Shown: positions 44,127-53,766, counted from the first letter of the stretch. The stretch is DNA of 64,000 bases from an uncultured Ruminococcus sp. (GCA_900544395.1 UQVC01000004.1:46564-110563), one strand, 5' to 3'. A program made the numbers and translations. Notes: generated by a model from the letters alone, not told the origin.

Positions 44127-44150
44127 AAGGAGTACCTTCGGGTGCTCCTT
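44127..44150 (+). promoter_or_regulatory. UUCG-tetraloop hairpin between fucI and fucU
   Basis: AAGGAGTACC pairs with GGTGCTCCTT around the loop TTCG, a highly stable C(UUCG)G tetraloop. Only CTATAAAA follows, with no T-run. It likely protects the 3' end of upstream mRNA or causes partial termination before fucU. Confidence 0.55.
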
Positions 44151-44186
44151 CTATAAAATTGCAGAATGTTTGTGGAGGAAATCAAG

Positions 44187-44633
44187 ATGTTAAAAGGAAT
44201 TCCAAAAATTTTATCACCAGAATTACTGAAAGTATTATGTGAAATGGGACACAGCGATCGTCTTGTGATCGCAGATGGAAACTTTCCATCCGAATCTATG
44301 GGGAAAGATGCGATTGTAATCCGCTGTGACGGACATGGCGTACCGGAGATCCTGGATGCGATCCTTCAGGTATTTCCACTGGATACATATGTAGAAAATC
44401 CTGTGAATCTGATGCAGTTGATGCCAGATGATGTAGGAAAAGTAGAAACTCCGATTTGGGACACTTATAAAGAAATTGTAGCGAAACATGATGATCGTGG
44501 GGAAGCTGCAATCGGAAATATTGAAAGATTTGCATTCTATGATGAAGCAAAAACAGCGTATGCAATTATTGCTACAGGAGAATCAGCAATTTATGCCAAT
44601 GTTATGCTGCAGAAGGGTGTTGTAGTAGAGTAG
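44187..44633 (+). CDS. fucU: L-fucose mutarotase (FucU/RbsD family)
   Basis: This 148-residue mutarotase interconverts the anomers of L-fucose, supplying the form used by FucI. It has MLKGIPKILSPELLKVLCEMGH, LVIADGNFPSES and the C-terminal FYDEAKTAYAIIATGE with active-site residues. ATG 44187 follows GGAGGA. The operon ends here with a terminator, and no fuculose-1-phosphate aldolase is found in the window. Confidence 0.94.
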   Translation: MLKGIPKILSPELLKVLCEMGHSDRLVIADGNFPSESMGKDAIVIRCDGHGVPEILDAILQVFPLDTYVENPVNLMQLMPDDVGKVETPIWDTYKEIVAKHDDRGEAAIGNIERFAFYDEAKTAYAIIATGESAIYANVMLQKGVVVE

Positions 44634-44655
44634 AAATTGCAGTAATTGGAGCGAT

Positions 44656-44700
44656 AACTGAGGGATGTTCTGCAAAAGCAGGAACCATTCCTCAGTTTTT
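44656..44700 (+). terminator. Terminator after fucU
   Basis: An outer stem AACTGAGG/CCTCAGTT (44656-44663, 44690-44697) with an inner TTCTGC-AAAA-GCAGGAA stem is followed by Ts. Confidence 0.85.
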
Positions 44701-44828
44701 GTGTTTATGCATGTCTTGTGGTCAGGGAACATAGATTGTAAGAAGCAGCGAAACATACTGGTAAAACAGGAGATTTCTTGTTATGAATAAGAAGAAATCA
44801 AAATGGGGATTGTTGAGGTGTAAAGAGT

Positions 44829-45608
44829 ATGAATCTGGAAGAAATCTGGAAATGGTGGAAGCGGAAACAGAATACGTGGATGCTGGAGGCTGTGGCTGCA
44901 GTTCTTCTGATTGCCGTCCTGGGAATTGCAGGGATCATGACCGGAGAATCAGAGCAGGAAAGAACGCTTCAGGCTGCAGGAGCTGAACAGAAGCAGGCGC
45001 AAGAAGAAGCAGAACAACAAGGAGCCGCGGAAACCGAAATGAAAGAACCAACAGAAGAGGTCATTGCGGACGGGCAGTATCCGATCATGGGGCAAAGCAG
45101 CGTGACGACTGAGGAAATGGTATCTTATTTCCAGGCCAGCGGGAAGCCATATCCTGCGGACAGTCTGGCAAAAGGAGGTGCGGACAGTATTGAATCCTTT
45201 TGCCAGATTTATGCAGAGGAGGCAAAGGCAGAAGGGGTAAGACCAGAGGTTGCGTTTGTACAGACGATGAAGGAGACCGGATTTTTGCAGTATGGAGGAG
45301 ATGCGTCCATCGAGCAGTTTAATTTTGCCGGTCTTGGGACAACAGGCGGCGGTGTTCCGGGCAATTCTTATCCGGATGTACGGACCGGAGTGCGGGCGCA
45401 GATCCAGCATTTGAAAGCATATGCTACAGAAGAGCCTCTTGTACAGGCATGTGTGGATGACCGGTATGAATATGTGCAGAAAGGATCAGCTCCCTATGTC
45501 CAGTGGCTTGGTCAAAAAGAAAATCCCAAAGGTGCAGGATGGGCGACAGCAGAGAATTATGGATATTCAATCGTGGAGATGATCTCGCACCTGAAGAAAG
45601 GCATATAA
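44829..45608 (+). CDS. Membrane-anchored glucosaminidase-domain protein
   Basis: This 259-residue protein has a cytoplasmic start, one transmembrane helix (about residues 18-37, LEAVAAVLLIAVLGIAGIM) and an acidic Glu/Gln-rich linker. A C-terminal domain follows (about 95-259, IYAEEAKAEGVRPEVAFVQT, KETGFLQYGG, FNFAGLGTTGG). It resembles the glucosaminidase/lysozyme-like domains of the LytD/GH73 type, with the likely catalytic Glu in MKETGF. It probably trims peptidoglycan from the outer face of the membrane. The gene stands alone between terminator and valS leader. Confidence 0.83.
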   Translation: MNLEEIWKWWKRKQNTWMLEAVAAVLLIAVLGIAGIMTGESEQERTLQAAGAEQKQAQEEAEQQGAAETEMKEPTEEVIADGQYPIMGQSSVTTEEMVSYFQASGKPYPADSLAKGGADSIESFCQIYAEEAKAEGVRPEVAFVQTMKETGFLQYGGDASIEQFNFAGLGTTGGGVPGNSYPDVRTGVRAQIQHLKAYATEEPLVQACVDDRYEYVQKGSAPYVQWLGQKENPKGAGWATAENYGYSIVEMISHLKKGI

Positions 45609-45669
45609 AATAAGAAGATTTTTAAAAATGTGTAAATTCTATGAAATATCTTAAGATTTTTGAAATTCC

Positions 45670-45698
45670 TTGACAAATAGAATGTCGAAAGATATGAT
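45670..45698 (+). promoter_or_regulatory. Promoter of valS
   Basis: TTGACA (45670-45675) and TATGAT (45693-45698) are separated by exactly 17 bases, upstream of the T-box leader. Confidence 0.9.
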
Positions 45699-45737
45699 TA
45701 ACTGGTAGTTCATATACAGTTAACAATTAGTGAAAAT

Positions 45738-45981
45738 AAAAGGTTATGAGGGAGAGGAGTACACAATTACTCTTGGCAGAGAGAATCGTCCGGGGCTGGA
45801 AGACGATTTCAAGAAAGGGCTGTGGAAGGTAGCTTCTGAACCGGATATCTGAACAGACAGTAGGATATCCCGGAGTTGTCCACGTTACAGGACAAAAGAA
45901 GAGATATGCATAAGCATATAATGAAGGTGGTACCGCGGAACATTCGCCCTTTGCATTTAGGATGTAGAGGGTGTTTTTTAT
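45738..45981 (+). ncRNA. T-box riboswitch controlling valS
   Basis: This leader has the T-box landmarks. The conserved GGTGGTACCGCGG lies at 45926-45938 within the antiterminator, followed by a terminator. An AGTA/GAA pair of the specifier loop can be placed at 45757-45760 and 45825-45827. GTA at 45829-45831 would then be the valine specifier codon. It senses uncharged tRNA-Val and allows readthrough into valS. The specifier call is tentative. No separate gene is seen in the 426 bases between the glucosaminidase gene and valS. Confidence 0.88.
45945..45979 (+). terminator. T-box terminator
   Basis: CGCCCTTTGCAT (45945-45956) pairs with ATGTAGAGGGTG (45962-45973), using G-U pairs, and is followed by six Ts. 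It competes with the antiterminator containing the T-box sequence. Confidence 0.85.
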
Positions 45982-46034
45982 TATCAGAAGATAGATGTTG
46001 TGCGGAAAAAGCAGGGACATTTGAGGAGGAAATC

Positions 46035-48683
46035 ATGAGTAAAGAACTGGCAAAGACCTATGATCCGAAAGCGATCGAGGAAAAATTGTACGAGAGATGG
46101 TGTGAAAATAAATATTTCCACGCAGAGGTGGACAGAAGCAGAAAACCGTTTACAACGGTGATGCCGCCTCCGAATATTACAGGAAAGCTGCATATGGGAC
46201 ATGCACTGGATAATACACTGCAGGATATCCTGATCCGTTATAAAAGAATGCAGGGATACAATGCACTCTGGATTCCGGGAACGGATCACGCGGCGATTTC
46301 CACAGAAGTGAAGGTTACCAACCAGTTGAAAGAAGAAGGAATTGACAAGAAAGAACTGGGAAGAGAAGGATTTCTTGAAAGAACCTGGCAGTGGAAAGAG
46401 GAGTATGCAGGAACAATCGAGAACCAGTTAAAAAAACTGGGAATTTCCTGTGACTGGGACAGAGAGCGTTTTACAATGGACGAAGGATGTTCCAAGGCAG
46501 TAGAAGAAGTGTTCATCAAATTGTATGAAAAAGGATACATTTACAAAGGATCCAGAATTATCAACTGGTGTCCGAAATGTAAGACGTCACTTTCAGACGC
46601 AGAGGTAGAACATGAAGAGCAGGCAGGCAACTTCTGGCACATCAAATATCCGATCGTGGGAACAGAACGTTTCCTGGAGATCGCAACTACACGTCCGGAG
46701 ACAATGCTTGGAGATACCGCAATCGCAGTCCATCCGGATGATAAGAGATATAAAGATATTGTCGGAAAGAAAGTTTTGCTTCCGCTGGTCAACAAAGAGA
46801 TTCCGGTTGTGGCAGATTATTATGTAGATAAAGAATTCGGAACGGGTGCAGTAAAGATCACGCCTGCACATGACCCGAATGACTTTGAAGTTGGAAAGCG
46901 CCATAACCTGGAAGAGATCAACATTATGAATGATGATGCCACCATCAATGAAAAAGGTGGAAAATATGCAGGAATGGAGCGCTACGAGGCGAGAAAAGCA
47001 ATCGTGGAAGACTTGAGAGAGCAGGGATATCTGGTAGAGATCGAGCCTCACTCTCACAATGTAGGAACTCACGACCGCTGTGGAACGACAGTAGAGCCGC
47101 TGATCAAACAGCAGTGGTTTGTTAAAATGGAAGAACTGGCGAAACCTGCTATTGAGGCACTTAAGACAGGAGAACTGAAATTTGTGCCGGAGCGTTTTAA
47201 TAAGATTTATTTACACTGGCTGGAGAATATCAAAGACTGGTGTATTTCCAGACAGATCTGGTGGGGACACAGAATCCCTGCATACTACTGTGACGAATGT
47301 GGAGAGTTTGTTGTGGCAAGAGAGATGCCGGAAGTATGTCCGCATTGTGGATGTACTCATTTCACACAGGATGAAGATACTCTGGATACCTGGTTCAGTT
47401 CTGCACTGTGGCCGTTCTCGACACTTGGCTGGCCGGACAAGACAGAAGATCTGGATTACTTCTATCCGACAGATGTTCTGGTAACAGGATACGATATTAT
47501 TTTCTTCTGGGTTATCCGTATGGTATTCTCAGGATATGAGCATACGGGAAAATCCCCGTTCCATACCGTTTTGATCCATGGACTGGTGAGAGACTCTCAG
47601 GGACGCAAGATGAGCAAATCTCTTGGAAATGGGATCGATCCGCTGGAAATCATCGACCAGTATGGATGTGATGCGCTGAGACTGACACTCGTAACAGGAA
47701 ATGCTCCTGGAAATGATATGCGTTTCTATAATGAAAGAGTGGAGGCTAGCCGTAATTTTGCCAATAAAGTATGGAATGCATCCAGATTTATCATGATGAA
47801 TATGGAAGAAAATGTAGTTGCAGAACCGGATGCGTCTTTGCTAAATGAGGCAGATAAGTGGATCTTATCCAGAGTCAACAGACTGGCAAAAGATGTGACA
47901 GAGAATATGGATAAATTTGAGCTTGGAATTGCAGTACAGAAAGTATATGACTTTATCTGGGATGAGTTCTGTGACTGGTACGTGGAAGCAGCAAAATACA
48001 GAATTTATCACAAAGAAGAGGATCAGGCTTCTGCAGACTGCGTATTGTGGGTATTAAAGACAGTCTTAAAACAGGCGCTGAAATTACTGCATCCATTTAT
48101 GCCGTTTATCACAGAAGAGATTTACAGCGTTCTGGTACCGGAGGAAGAGTCTCTGATGATGTCCCAGTGGCCGGAATTTAAAGAAGCATGGGATTTTCCG
48201 TCAGAGGAAAATGTGATGGAACATGTCAAAGAGATGACTCGCGGTATCCGCAATATGCGTGCGGAGATGAATGTTCCAAATAACCGTAAGACCAAAGTAT
48301 ATGTGGTATGCGAAGATCAGACGATCTGTGAGGGAATCCGCACACTGGAAAATTCCATCAAGCCGTTGATGATGGCAGAGAAAATCCTTGTACAGGAGAC
48401 AAAAGAAAACATCGCAGACAATGCAGTTTCTGTTGTAGTACCGGATGCAGTGGTATACCTTCCGCTGGAAGATCTGGTAGACTTTGAACAGGAGATGGAG
48501 CGTCTGCACAAAGAAGAGGAGAAACTGAAAAAAGAAATCAAACGTGCAGAGGGCATGCTTTCCAATGAGCGGTTCATCAGCAAAGCACCGGAGGCAAAAG
48601 TGCAGGAAGAGCGTGAAAAACTTGAGAAATATACACAGATGCTGGAACAGGTGCAGGAGAGAATGGCCGGACTGAAAAAATAA
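46035..48683 (+). CDS. valS: Valyl-tRNA synthetase
   Basis: This 882-residue class I synthetase charges tRNA-Val. It has the HIGH-type motif NITGKLHMGHALD near residue 46, the CP1 editing domain with TTRPETMLGDTAIAVHP, the KMSKS motif GRKMSKSLGNG, and a C-terminal coiled coil (about 815-880). SD GAGGAGGA precedes ATG 46035; upstream in-frame sequence belongs to the T-box leader. The length is standard. Confidence 0.97.
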   Translation: MSKELAKTYDPKAIEEKLYERWCENKYFHAEVDRSRKPFTTVMPPPNITGKLHMGHALDNTLQDILIRYKRMQGYNALWIPGTDHAAISTEVKVTNQLKEEGIDKKELGREGFLERTWQWKEEYAGTIENQLKKLGISCDWDRERFTMDEGCSKAVEEVFIKLYEKGYIYKGSRIINWCPKCKTSLSDAEVEHEEQAGNFWHIKYPIVGTERFLEIATTRPETMLGDTAIAVHPDDKRYKDIVGKKVLLPLVNKEIPVVADYYVDKEFGTGAVKITPAHDPNDFEVGKRHNLEEINIMNDDATINEKGGKYAGMERYEARKAIVEDLREQGYLVEIEPHSHNVGTHDRCGTTVEPLIKQQWFVKMEELAKPAIEALKTGELKFVPERFNKIYLHWLENIKDWCISRQIWWGHRIPAYYCDECGEFVVAREMPEVCPHCGCTHFTQDEDTLDTWFSSALWPFSTLGWPDKTEDLDYFYPTDVLVTGYDIIFFWVIRMVFSGYEHTGKSPFHTVLIHGLVRDSQGRKMSKSLGNGIDPLEIIDQYGCDALRLTLVTGNAPGNDMRFYNERVEASRNFANKVWNASRFIMMNMEENVVAEPDASLLNEADKWILSRVNRLAKDVTENMDKFELGIAVQKVYDFIWDEFCDWYVEAAKYRIYHKEEDQASADCVLWVLKTVLKQALKLLHPFMPFITEEIYSVLVPEEESLMMSQWPEFKEAWDFPSEENVMEHVKEMTRGIRNMRAEMNVPNNRKTKVYVVCEDQTICEGIRTLENSIKPLMMAEKILVQETKENIADNAVSVVVPDAVVYLPLEDLVDFEQEMERLHKEEEKLKKEIKRAEGMLSNERFISKAPEAKVQEEREKLEKYTQMLEQVQERMAGLKK

Positions 48684-48695
48684 GTGAGGTTATCA

Positions 48696-50930
48696 ATGAA
48701 ACAGATTCATATGAAGAAACCTGATATCAAAGGCTTTTTCCAGAAAATAAGAAACTTGAAAATGCAGGATATCAAAGAGCATTTTAAAGAGAGAAAAGAG
48801 CGGCGCAGACAGATCCTGGAAAAGCGCCGCAACGGAAAATTTGCACGGAAGATGCAGTCGGTCTACCGGTTTATGAACCGGTTTTCCCTGATCTTCCATT
48901 ACCTGCTGGCCTGTATTTTGAACTTTTTGATCGAAATTGTTTCCAGACATTCTCTGTTTGAAGCATGGGGCTATCTGGTGGGGACACCCAAGGTGTTTTT
49001 CTTCAATGCCTTTTTGATCTTTGCCACTTTTTCCATCGTGTATCTGGTCAGGCGCCGTGTTTTTGCGCGGATCCTGCTGAGTGTATTCTGGCTGGCATTA
49101 GGGGTCTGCAATGGATATATGCTGATCAAGCGAGTGACGCCGTTTAATGCACAAGATTTAAAAGCATGGTCAGAAGGACTGGCAGTATCGAAGAATTATT
49201 TTTCACCGCTGGAGTTTGTATTGCTTGGAATCGGAATTGTTGCGGTTGTGCTATGGGTGATTTCTATGTGGCGCAGAGGCGGGCAGTTTACCGGAAAGAT
49301 GCACAGGATCGTGGCAGTATTTGGGGTAGTACTTTCCATTGGTGCCTATATCGGGCTGACCGATCTTGCCATCGATAAGAGAGTGGTATCCAATTATTTT
49401 GGAAATATTGCATTTGCCTATGAGGACTACGGATTTCCTTACTGCTTTGTGACCAGTGTTTTTAATACCGGAATATCAGAGCCGGTGGGATACAGTGAAG
49501 AGACCATGCAGGAGATCACCGGGGACGGAGAGATGGCAAAAAGCAGCACGGGATTAAAAGAAGGAGAGATGCCGAATATCATGTTTGTGCAGCTGGAATC
49601 CTATTTTGATCCGACGGAGGTAGAATGGTTGCAGTTTTCCGAAGATCCGATCCCGAATCTGCGGAAGATGTATGAGGAATTTTCCAGCGGCTACTTCAAA
49701 GCGCCGTCAGTGGGGGCCGGAACAGCCAATACAGAGTTTGAGGTGCTTACCGGAATGAGCATGCGTTTCTTTGGACCGGGAGAATATCCGTATAAGACCT
49801 ATGCGAAGACAAAATATGTAGAAAGCGCCGCATCGGCGCTTGGAGCGTTAGGCTATGGGGCAGAAGCACTGCATAACAATGGCGGAAATTTTTACAGCCG
49901 TGCGCAGGTATTCAATCATATGGGATTTGATCATTATACGAGCAAAGAGTTTATGAACATTTTGCAGAATACGCCAAATGGATGGGCCACGGATGACGTA
50001 CTGTTGAAGTATATTGATGAATCGATGGATACGACCGAAGGGCAGGATTTTGTATTTACAGTCAGTGTGCAGGGACATGGAGAATATCCGACAGAGAAGC
50101 TGATCGAAAATCCAAAGATCGTAGTCACAGGTCCCGAGGATGAAGGACAGAGAAATGCTTGGGAATACTATGTGAATATGGTGCATGAGATGGATGAATT
50201 TGCAGGAAATCTGGTGCGTCAGATCCAGGAGAGGGGAGAACCGACCGTGCTGGTATTTTACGGGGATCATCTTCCGACAATGGGACTGGAAGCCAAAGAT
50301 TTAAAGAGCCGTTATCTGTATAATACAAACTATGTGATCTGGGATAATATTGGTCTGAAACAGGAGGATAAGAACCTGGCGGCTTACCAGATCATGGCAG
50401 AAGTATTTGAACGTCTGGATATTCATTCCGGAACGATCTTCAACTATCATCAACAGAGACGTCAGACGAAAAATTACCAGGCAGATCTGGAACTTTTGCA
50501 GTATGACCTGTTATATGGCAAACAGTATGCCTATGAAAAGAATGGTTCTACGATCAAAGAAGGTCATATGGCAATGGGCGTCAGTGATGTGACTCTGGAC
50601 AGTGTTATTACGCAGCTGGATGGAAGCTGCAGTCTGTATGGTCAGAATTTCACCAAGCAGAGTAAAGTTTATCTCAATGGAGAGAAGCAGAGCAGTACGT
50701 TTTTGAACAATACGAGACTGGATTTAAAAGAGGCAGAGTTGGAAGACGGAGATATTATCCAGGTCAATCAGGTGGGATCCAGCGAGACGATTTTCCGTGA
50801 ATCCGCACAGTATGAGTATCAGAAAGGCAAACTGGTCCGTCTGCCGGATGATCCGGATCGAGTCGAGACGGGCCGCAATGCGTTTGCAGACCAGGATAAA
50901 GACAGCGAAAAGGAAAAAAAGGATGAATAA
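48696..50930 (+). CDS. LTA synthase-family sulfatase membrane protein
   Basis: This 744-residue protein has a basic N-terminal region (to about residue 55), five predicted transmembrane helices (about 60-230), and an extracellular sulfatase/phosphoglycerol-transferase domain. The active-site Thr is probably in GAGTANTEFEVLTGMS, preceded by the metal-site region MFVQLESYFDP and followed by VFYGDHLPTMG. It probably adds phosphoglycerol units to a teichoic acid or a glycan. The last 130 residues after the catalytic domain are an extra segment. ATG 48696 is preferred over GTG 48684. folC overlaps its end by 8 bases. Confidence 0.88.
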   Translation: MKQIHMKKPDIKGFFQKIRNLKMQDIKEHFKERKERRRQILEKRRNGKFARKMQSVYRFMNRFSLIFHYLLACILNFLIEIVSRHSLFEAWGYLVGTPKVFFFNAFLIFATFSIVYLVRRRVFARILLSVFWLALGVCNGYMLIKRVTPFNAQDLKAWSEGLAVSKNYFSPLEFVLLGIGIVAVVLWVISMWRRGGQFTGKMHRIVAVFGVVLSIGAYIGLTDLAIDKRVVSNYFGNIAFAYEDYGFPYCFVTSVFNTGISEPVGYSEETMQEITGDGEMAKSSTGLKEGEMPNIMFVQLESYFDPTEVEWLQFSEDPIPNLRKMYEEFSSGYFKAPSVGAGTANTEFEVLTGMSMRFFGPGEYPYKTYAKTKYVESAASALGALGYGAEALHNNGGNFYSRAQVFNHMGFDHYTSKEFMNILQNTPNGWATDDVLLKYIDESMDTTEGQDFVFTVSVQGHGEYPTEKLIENPKIVVTGPEDEGQRNAWEYYVNMVHEMDEFAGNLVRQIQERGEPTVLVFYGDHLPTMGLEAKDLKSRYLYNTNYVIWDNIGLKQEDKNLAAYQIMAEVFERLDIHSGTIFNYHQQRRQTKNYQADLELLQYDLLYGKQYAYEKNGSTIKEGHMAMGVSDVTLDSVITQLDGSCSLYGQNFTKQSKVYLNGEKQSSTFLNNTRLDLKEAELEDGDIIQVNQVGSSETIFRESAQYEYQKGKLVRLPDDPDRVETGRNAFADQDKDSEKEKKDE

Positions 50931-52215
50931 AGAACAGTATCAGGAAGCAGAAGCCTATATTTTAGAGCTTCCGAAATATACCAGGAAAAATACCATGGAA
51001 CATACCCGGACTTTTCTTTCTTTTCTTGGAAATCCTCAAGATGGCAAAAAAGTGCTCCACGTGGCGGGAACAAATGGAAAAGGTTCTGTCTGCATGTATC
51101 TGGATGCAATGCTCCGGGCAGAGGGGAAACGGACAGGAGTATTCGTTTCTCCGCATCTGGTCCGGATGAATGAAAGAATCCGGATCGATGGGAATCAGGT
51201 GTCGGATGAGACATTTGTGAGATTGTTTTTAAAGGCAAGAGAATGTGCAGAAAAGATGGAAGAAGAAGGACTTCCACATCCCAGTTTTTTTGAGTTTTTA
51301 TTTGGGATGGCAATGGCAGGCTTTGACGAGACCGGCACAGAGTATGTAGTACTGGAGACAGGACTGGGCGGACGGCTGGATGCGACAAATTCCATCAGCC
51401 GTCCGTTTGCCTGTATTTTGACCTCTATTGGGTTAGATCATACAGAAATTCTGGGAGATACGCTGGAGAAGATCGCAGCAGAAAAAGCCGGGATCTTAAA
51501 AGAAAAGGTTCCCGTTATATTTGCAGATACCCAGGAGGAAAGCAGTCGTGTGATCGAAGCGCGGGCAGAAGAACTTGGCTGTCCTTGTAAAAAAATAGGG
51601 AAACATGCGTACGAAATTCTGGAAATTCAGAATGGGACTCTTGCATTTTCTCCGGTAAATGCGTATTATGGAGATACTACATGGAAATTACAAAATACAG
51701 CGATCTGCCAGCCGGAAAACGCGATGCTGGCAATGGAAACGATGCGAACTCTTTTTCAGGAGCAGGGAAATATCCGGGCATGGAGAGAGGCGCTCTCGCA
51801 AGTGAAGTGGGAAGGCAGGATGGAAGAGATCCGGCCGGATTTCTATGTAGATGGTGCACATAATATCAGTGCAGTGAAAATGTTTGTACAGAGTATACAG
51901 AGCGAAAAGGCGGAAAAGCTTGTGCTTTTTTCCGCAGTGAAAGACAAGCAGTATGAGGAAATGATAAAATGTCTTTGCAGTGTCTCGCATGTCAGAGAAT
52001 ATGTGATCACATGGATCGAAGATGAAAGAGGCACACAGACAGAAGAACTTCTGGAGATATTTCAAAAGTATACAGACAGACCCGTGACAGTGAAAGAAGA
52101 GATAAGAGAGGCTCTTTCGTATCTGGATTCCAAGAGAGACGGATGCAAAGTGTACTGCCTGGGCTCTCTGTATCTGGCGGGAATGATAAAAGCAATCATG
52201 GAGGAGGCCGGTTGA
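50923..52215 (+). CDS. folC: Folylpolyglutamate/dihydrofolate synthase
   Basis: This 430-residue Mur-ligase-family enzyme adds glutamate to folates. It has the P-loop VAGTNGKGSVCMYLDAML near residue 44, SPHLVRMNERIRIDG, ETGLGGRLDATN, and the C-terminal domain with VDGAHNISAVKMF. ATG 50923 sits in the end of the preceding gene with AAAAGGA upstream. Its stop TGA overlaps the ATG of a 45-codon gene (TGATG). Confidence 0.93.
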   Translation: MNKEQYQEAEAYILELPKYTRKNTMEHTRTFLSFLGNPQDGKKVLHVAGTNGKGSVCMYLDAMLRAEGKRTGVFVSPHLVRMNERIRIDGNQVSDETFVRLFLKARECAEKMEEEGLPHPSFFEFLFGMAMAGFDETGTEYVVLETGLGGRLDATNSISRPFACILTSIGLDHTEILGDTLEKIAAEKAGILKEKVPVIFADTQEESSRVIEARAEELGCPCKKIGKHAYEILEIQNGTLAFSPVNAYYGDTTWKLQNTAICQPENAMLAMETMRTLFQEQGNIRAWREALSQVKWEGRMEEIRPDFYVDGAHNISAVKMFVQSIQSEKAEKLVLFSAVKDKQYEEMIKCLCSVSHVREYVITWIEDERGTQTEELLEIFQKYTDRPVTVKEEIREALSYLDSKRDGCKVYCLGSLYLAGMIKAIMEEAG

Positions 52216-52352
52216 TGCTGGATTACGAAAAAGAACTGAAAAATTTTAAACCAAGTCTGGAAGTAGAAGAAATCGAAGAGGCGGTTTATCAGGAAGATCT
52301 GTCAGATCTGACGGACCTTTTGAAGCAGGTCATGGACCAGAAGACAAAGTAA
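52215..52352 (+). CDS. Small acidic protein, 45 aa
   Basis: ATG 52215 overlaps the folC stop (TGATG) and has GGAGG at 52202-52206, a classic coupled start. The peptide starts MLDYEKELKNFKPSLEVEEI, is strongly acidic and helical, and ends MDQKTK. It has no membrane segment or cysteine. I do not know a function; the strict coupling and its place before a TPR protein suggest a real conserved small protein. Confidence 0.65.
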   Translation: MLDYEKELKNFKPSLEVEEIEEAVYQEDLSDLTDLLKQVMDQKTK

Positions 52353-52371
52353 AGGATGATGGTGAAGATAG

Positions 52372-53766
52372 ATGAACTATACGGAGAAGATCATGTATCA
52401 GTCCAACCACTGGTATAATGACGGGCTGCAAAGAGCGCAGATCAGGGATATGTCCGGTGCGGTCGCCTCTCTGCGCAGAAGCCTGCAGTACAACAAGGCG
52501 AATATGGATGCCAGAAATCTTTTGGGACTGGTGTACTATGGCAGAGGAGAAGTTGCAGAGGCGCTGGTAGAATGGATCATCAGCAAAAATTTGAATCCAA
52601 AGGACAATATGGCGGATCGGCTGATCCATGAAGTGCAGAATTCCGCAAAAAAGCTGGATCAGATCAATCAGGCTGTGAAGAAATATAATCAGTGTCTTGC
52701 ATATTGTGAGCAGGATGGAGAGGATCTGGCGATCATTCAGCTGAAAAAAGTAATCTCGATGCATCCCACATTTTTAAAAGCTTATCAGCTTCTGGCACTG
52801 TTATATTTACATACCGAACAGTATGCAAAAGCCCGACAGATCTTGAAAGAGGCAAGAAAGCTGGACACAACCAGTGAGATCACCCTGCGTTATATGCACG
52901 AACTGACCATGATCCGCAATCAGCAGAAGCCAAAGACAAAATCCAGAGAAGAAAGCGTAGAATATCAGGTGGGGAATGAGACGATCATTCAGCCAACCCG
53001 CAGACGATATCGGCCGCTTTCAGGAAAACTGGCAGTTGGGAATATCATAGCAGGGATCGTGATCGGAGCAGCGATCGTCTGGTTTTTGATCGTACCATCT
53101 GTGGATGAAGCAAAAGTTGCAAAACAGAACCAGCAGGTGGTAGAATACAGCAACCGGATCAATGCGCTGGAGGCTCAGGTCAGCGCTCAGACCAAGACTT
53201 TGGATGAGTACCGGGCACAGAATTCCGACAAAGAAGCGGAGGCGAAATCAGCGGCAGGTACAGCAGAAAGCTATGAAAATCTGATGACTGTTTCCAGTCA
53301 GTATGACAGCGGTACTTATTCCAATGCCACACTGGCAGATACACTGTTGAAAGTGAACAGAGAAGCGCTGGGACAGAATGGACAGTTGCTATATGACCAG
53401 ATCGCATCGGAAATCTTCCCGGGAGCTTGTGAGACAAAGTTTGCGAATGGAATGGCTGCGCTTAATGTTGCCAATTATGAGACAGCCATTGATGCGCTTG
53501 GAAAAGTGATCAAGATGGAAGAACAGTATGATAATGGAAATGCCCTGTTGAATCTAGGAATTGCTTATATGAGAAGTCAGGACCTGGAAAATGCAAAAAC
53601 ATATTTTAATCGGGTGGCAGAGCTTTTTCCGGGAACAGAGCAGGCATCTGCAGCGCAGGATCATTTGAATTCTATGCAGGCAGATGACACACAGGAGGAC
53701 AGGCAAGATACAGCACCAAAAGCAGAAGATGCCGATGCACAGAGTGCAGAGCAGACAGAAGAATAA
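52372..53766 (+). CDS. TPR-repeat membrane protein
   Basis: This 464-residue protein starts with two or more TPR-like repeats (about residues 10-170, for example AVASLRRSLQYNKANMDARN and YAKARQILKEARKLD). It has one transmembrane helix (about 223-243, VGNIIAGIVIGAAIVWFLIV), a coiled coil (about 255-300), a second TPR region (about 360-435) and an acidic tail. Proteins of this layout scaffold envelope complexes. Its function is unknown, but it lies in the same unit as LTA-synthase-like and folC genes. A terminator follows. Confidence 0.8.
   Translation: MNYTEKIMYQSNHWYNDGLQRAQIRDMSGAVASLRRSLQYNKANMDARNLLGLVYYGRGEVAEALVEWIISKNLNPKDNMADRLIHEVQNSAKKLDQINQAVKKYNQCLAYCEQDGEDLAIIQLKKVISMHPTFLKAYQLLALLYLHTEQYAKARQILKEARKLDTTSEITLRYMHELTMIRNQQKPKTKSREESVEYQVGNETIIQPTRRRYRPLSGKLAVGNIIAGIVIGAAIVWFLIVPSVDEAKVAKQNQQVVEYSNRINALEAQVSAQTKTLDEYRAQNSDKEAEAKSAAGTAESYENLMTVSSQYDSGTYSNATLADTLLKVNREALGQNGQLLYDQIASEIFPGACETKFANGMAALNVANYETAIDALGKVIKMEEQYDNGNALLNLGIAYMRSQDLENAKTYFNRVAELFPGTEQASAAQDHLNSMQADDTQEDRQDTAPKAEDADAQSAEQTEE

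Noticed and set aside
44783..44986. A 67-codon frame overlapping the glucosaminidase gene (MNKKKSKWGLL...)
   Set aside because: It lies in another frame, becomes low-complexity Cys/Arg-rich where the glucosaminidase membrane helix is encoded, and has a weak, distant SD. I treat it as chance; a frameshifted longer N-terminus is possible but not supported.
45876..46034. In-frame N-terminal extension of valS
   Set aside because: This stretch is the T-box antiterminator and terminator; the SD and the normal ValS N-terminus point to ATG 46035.
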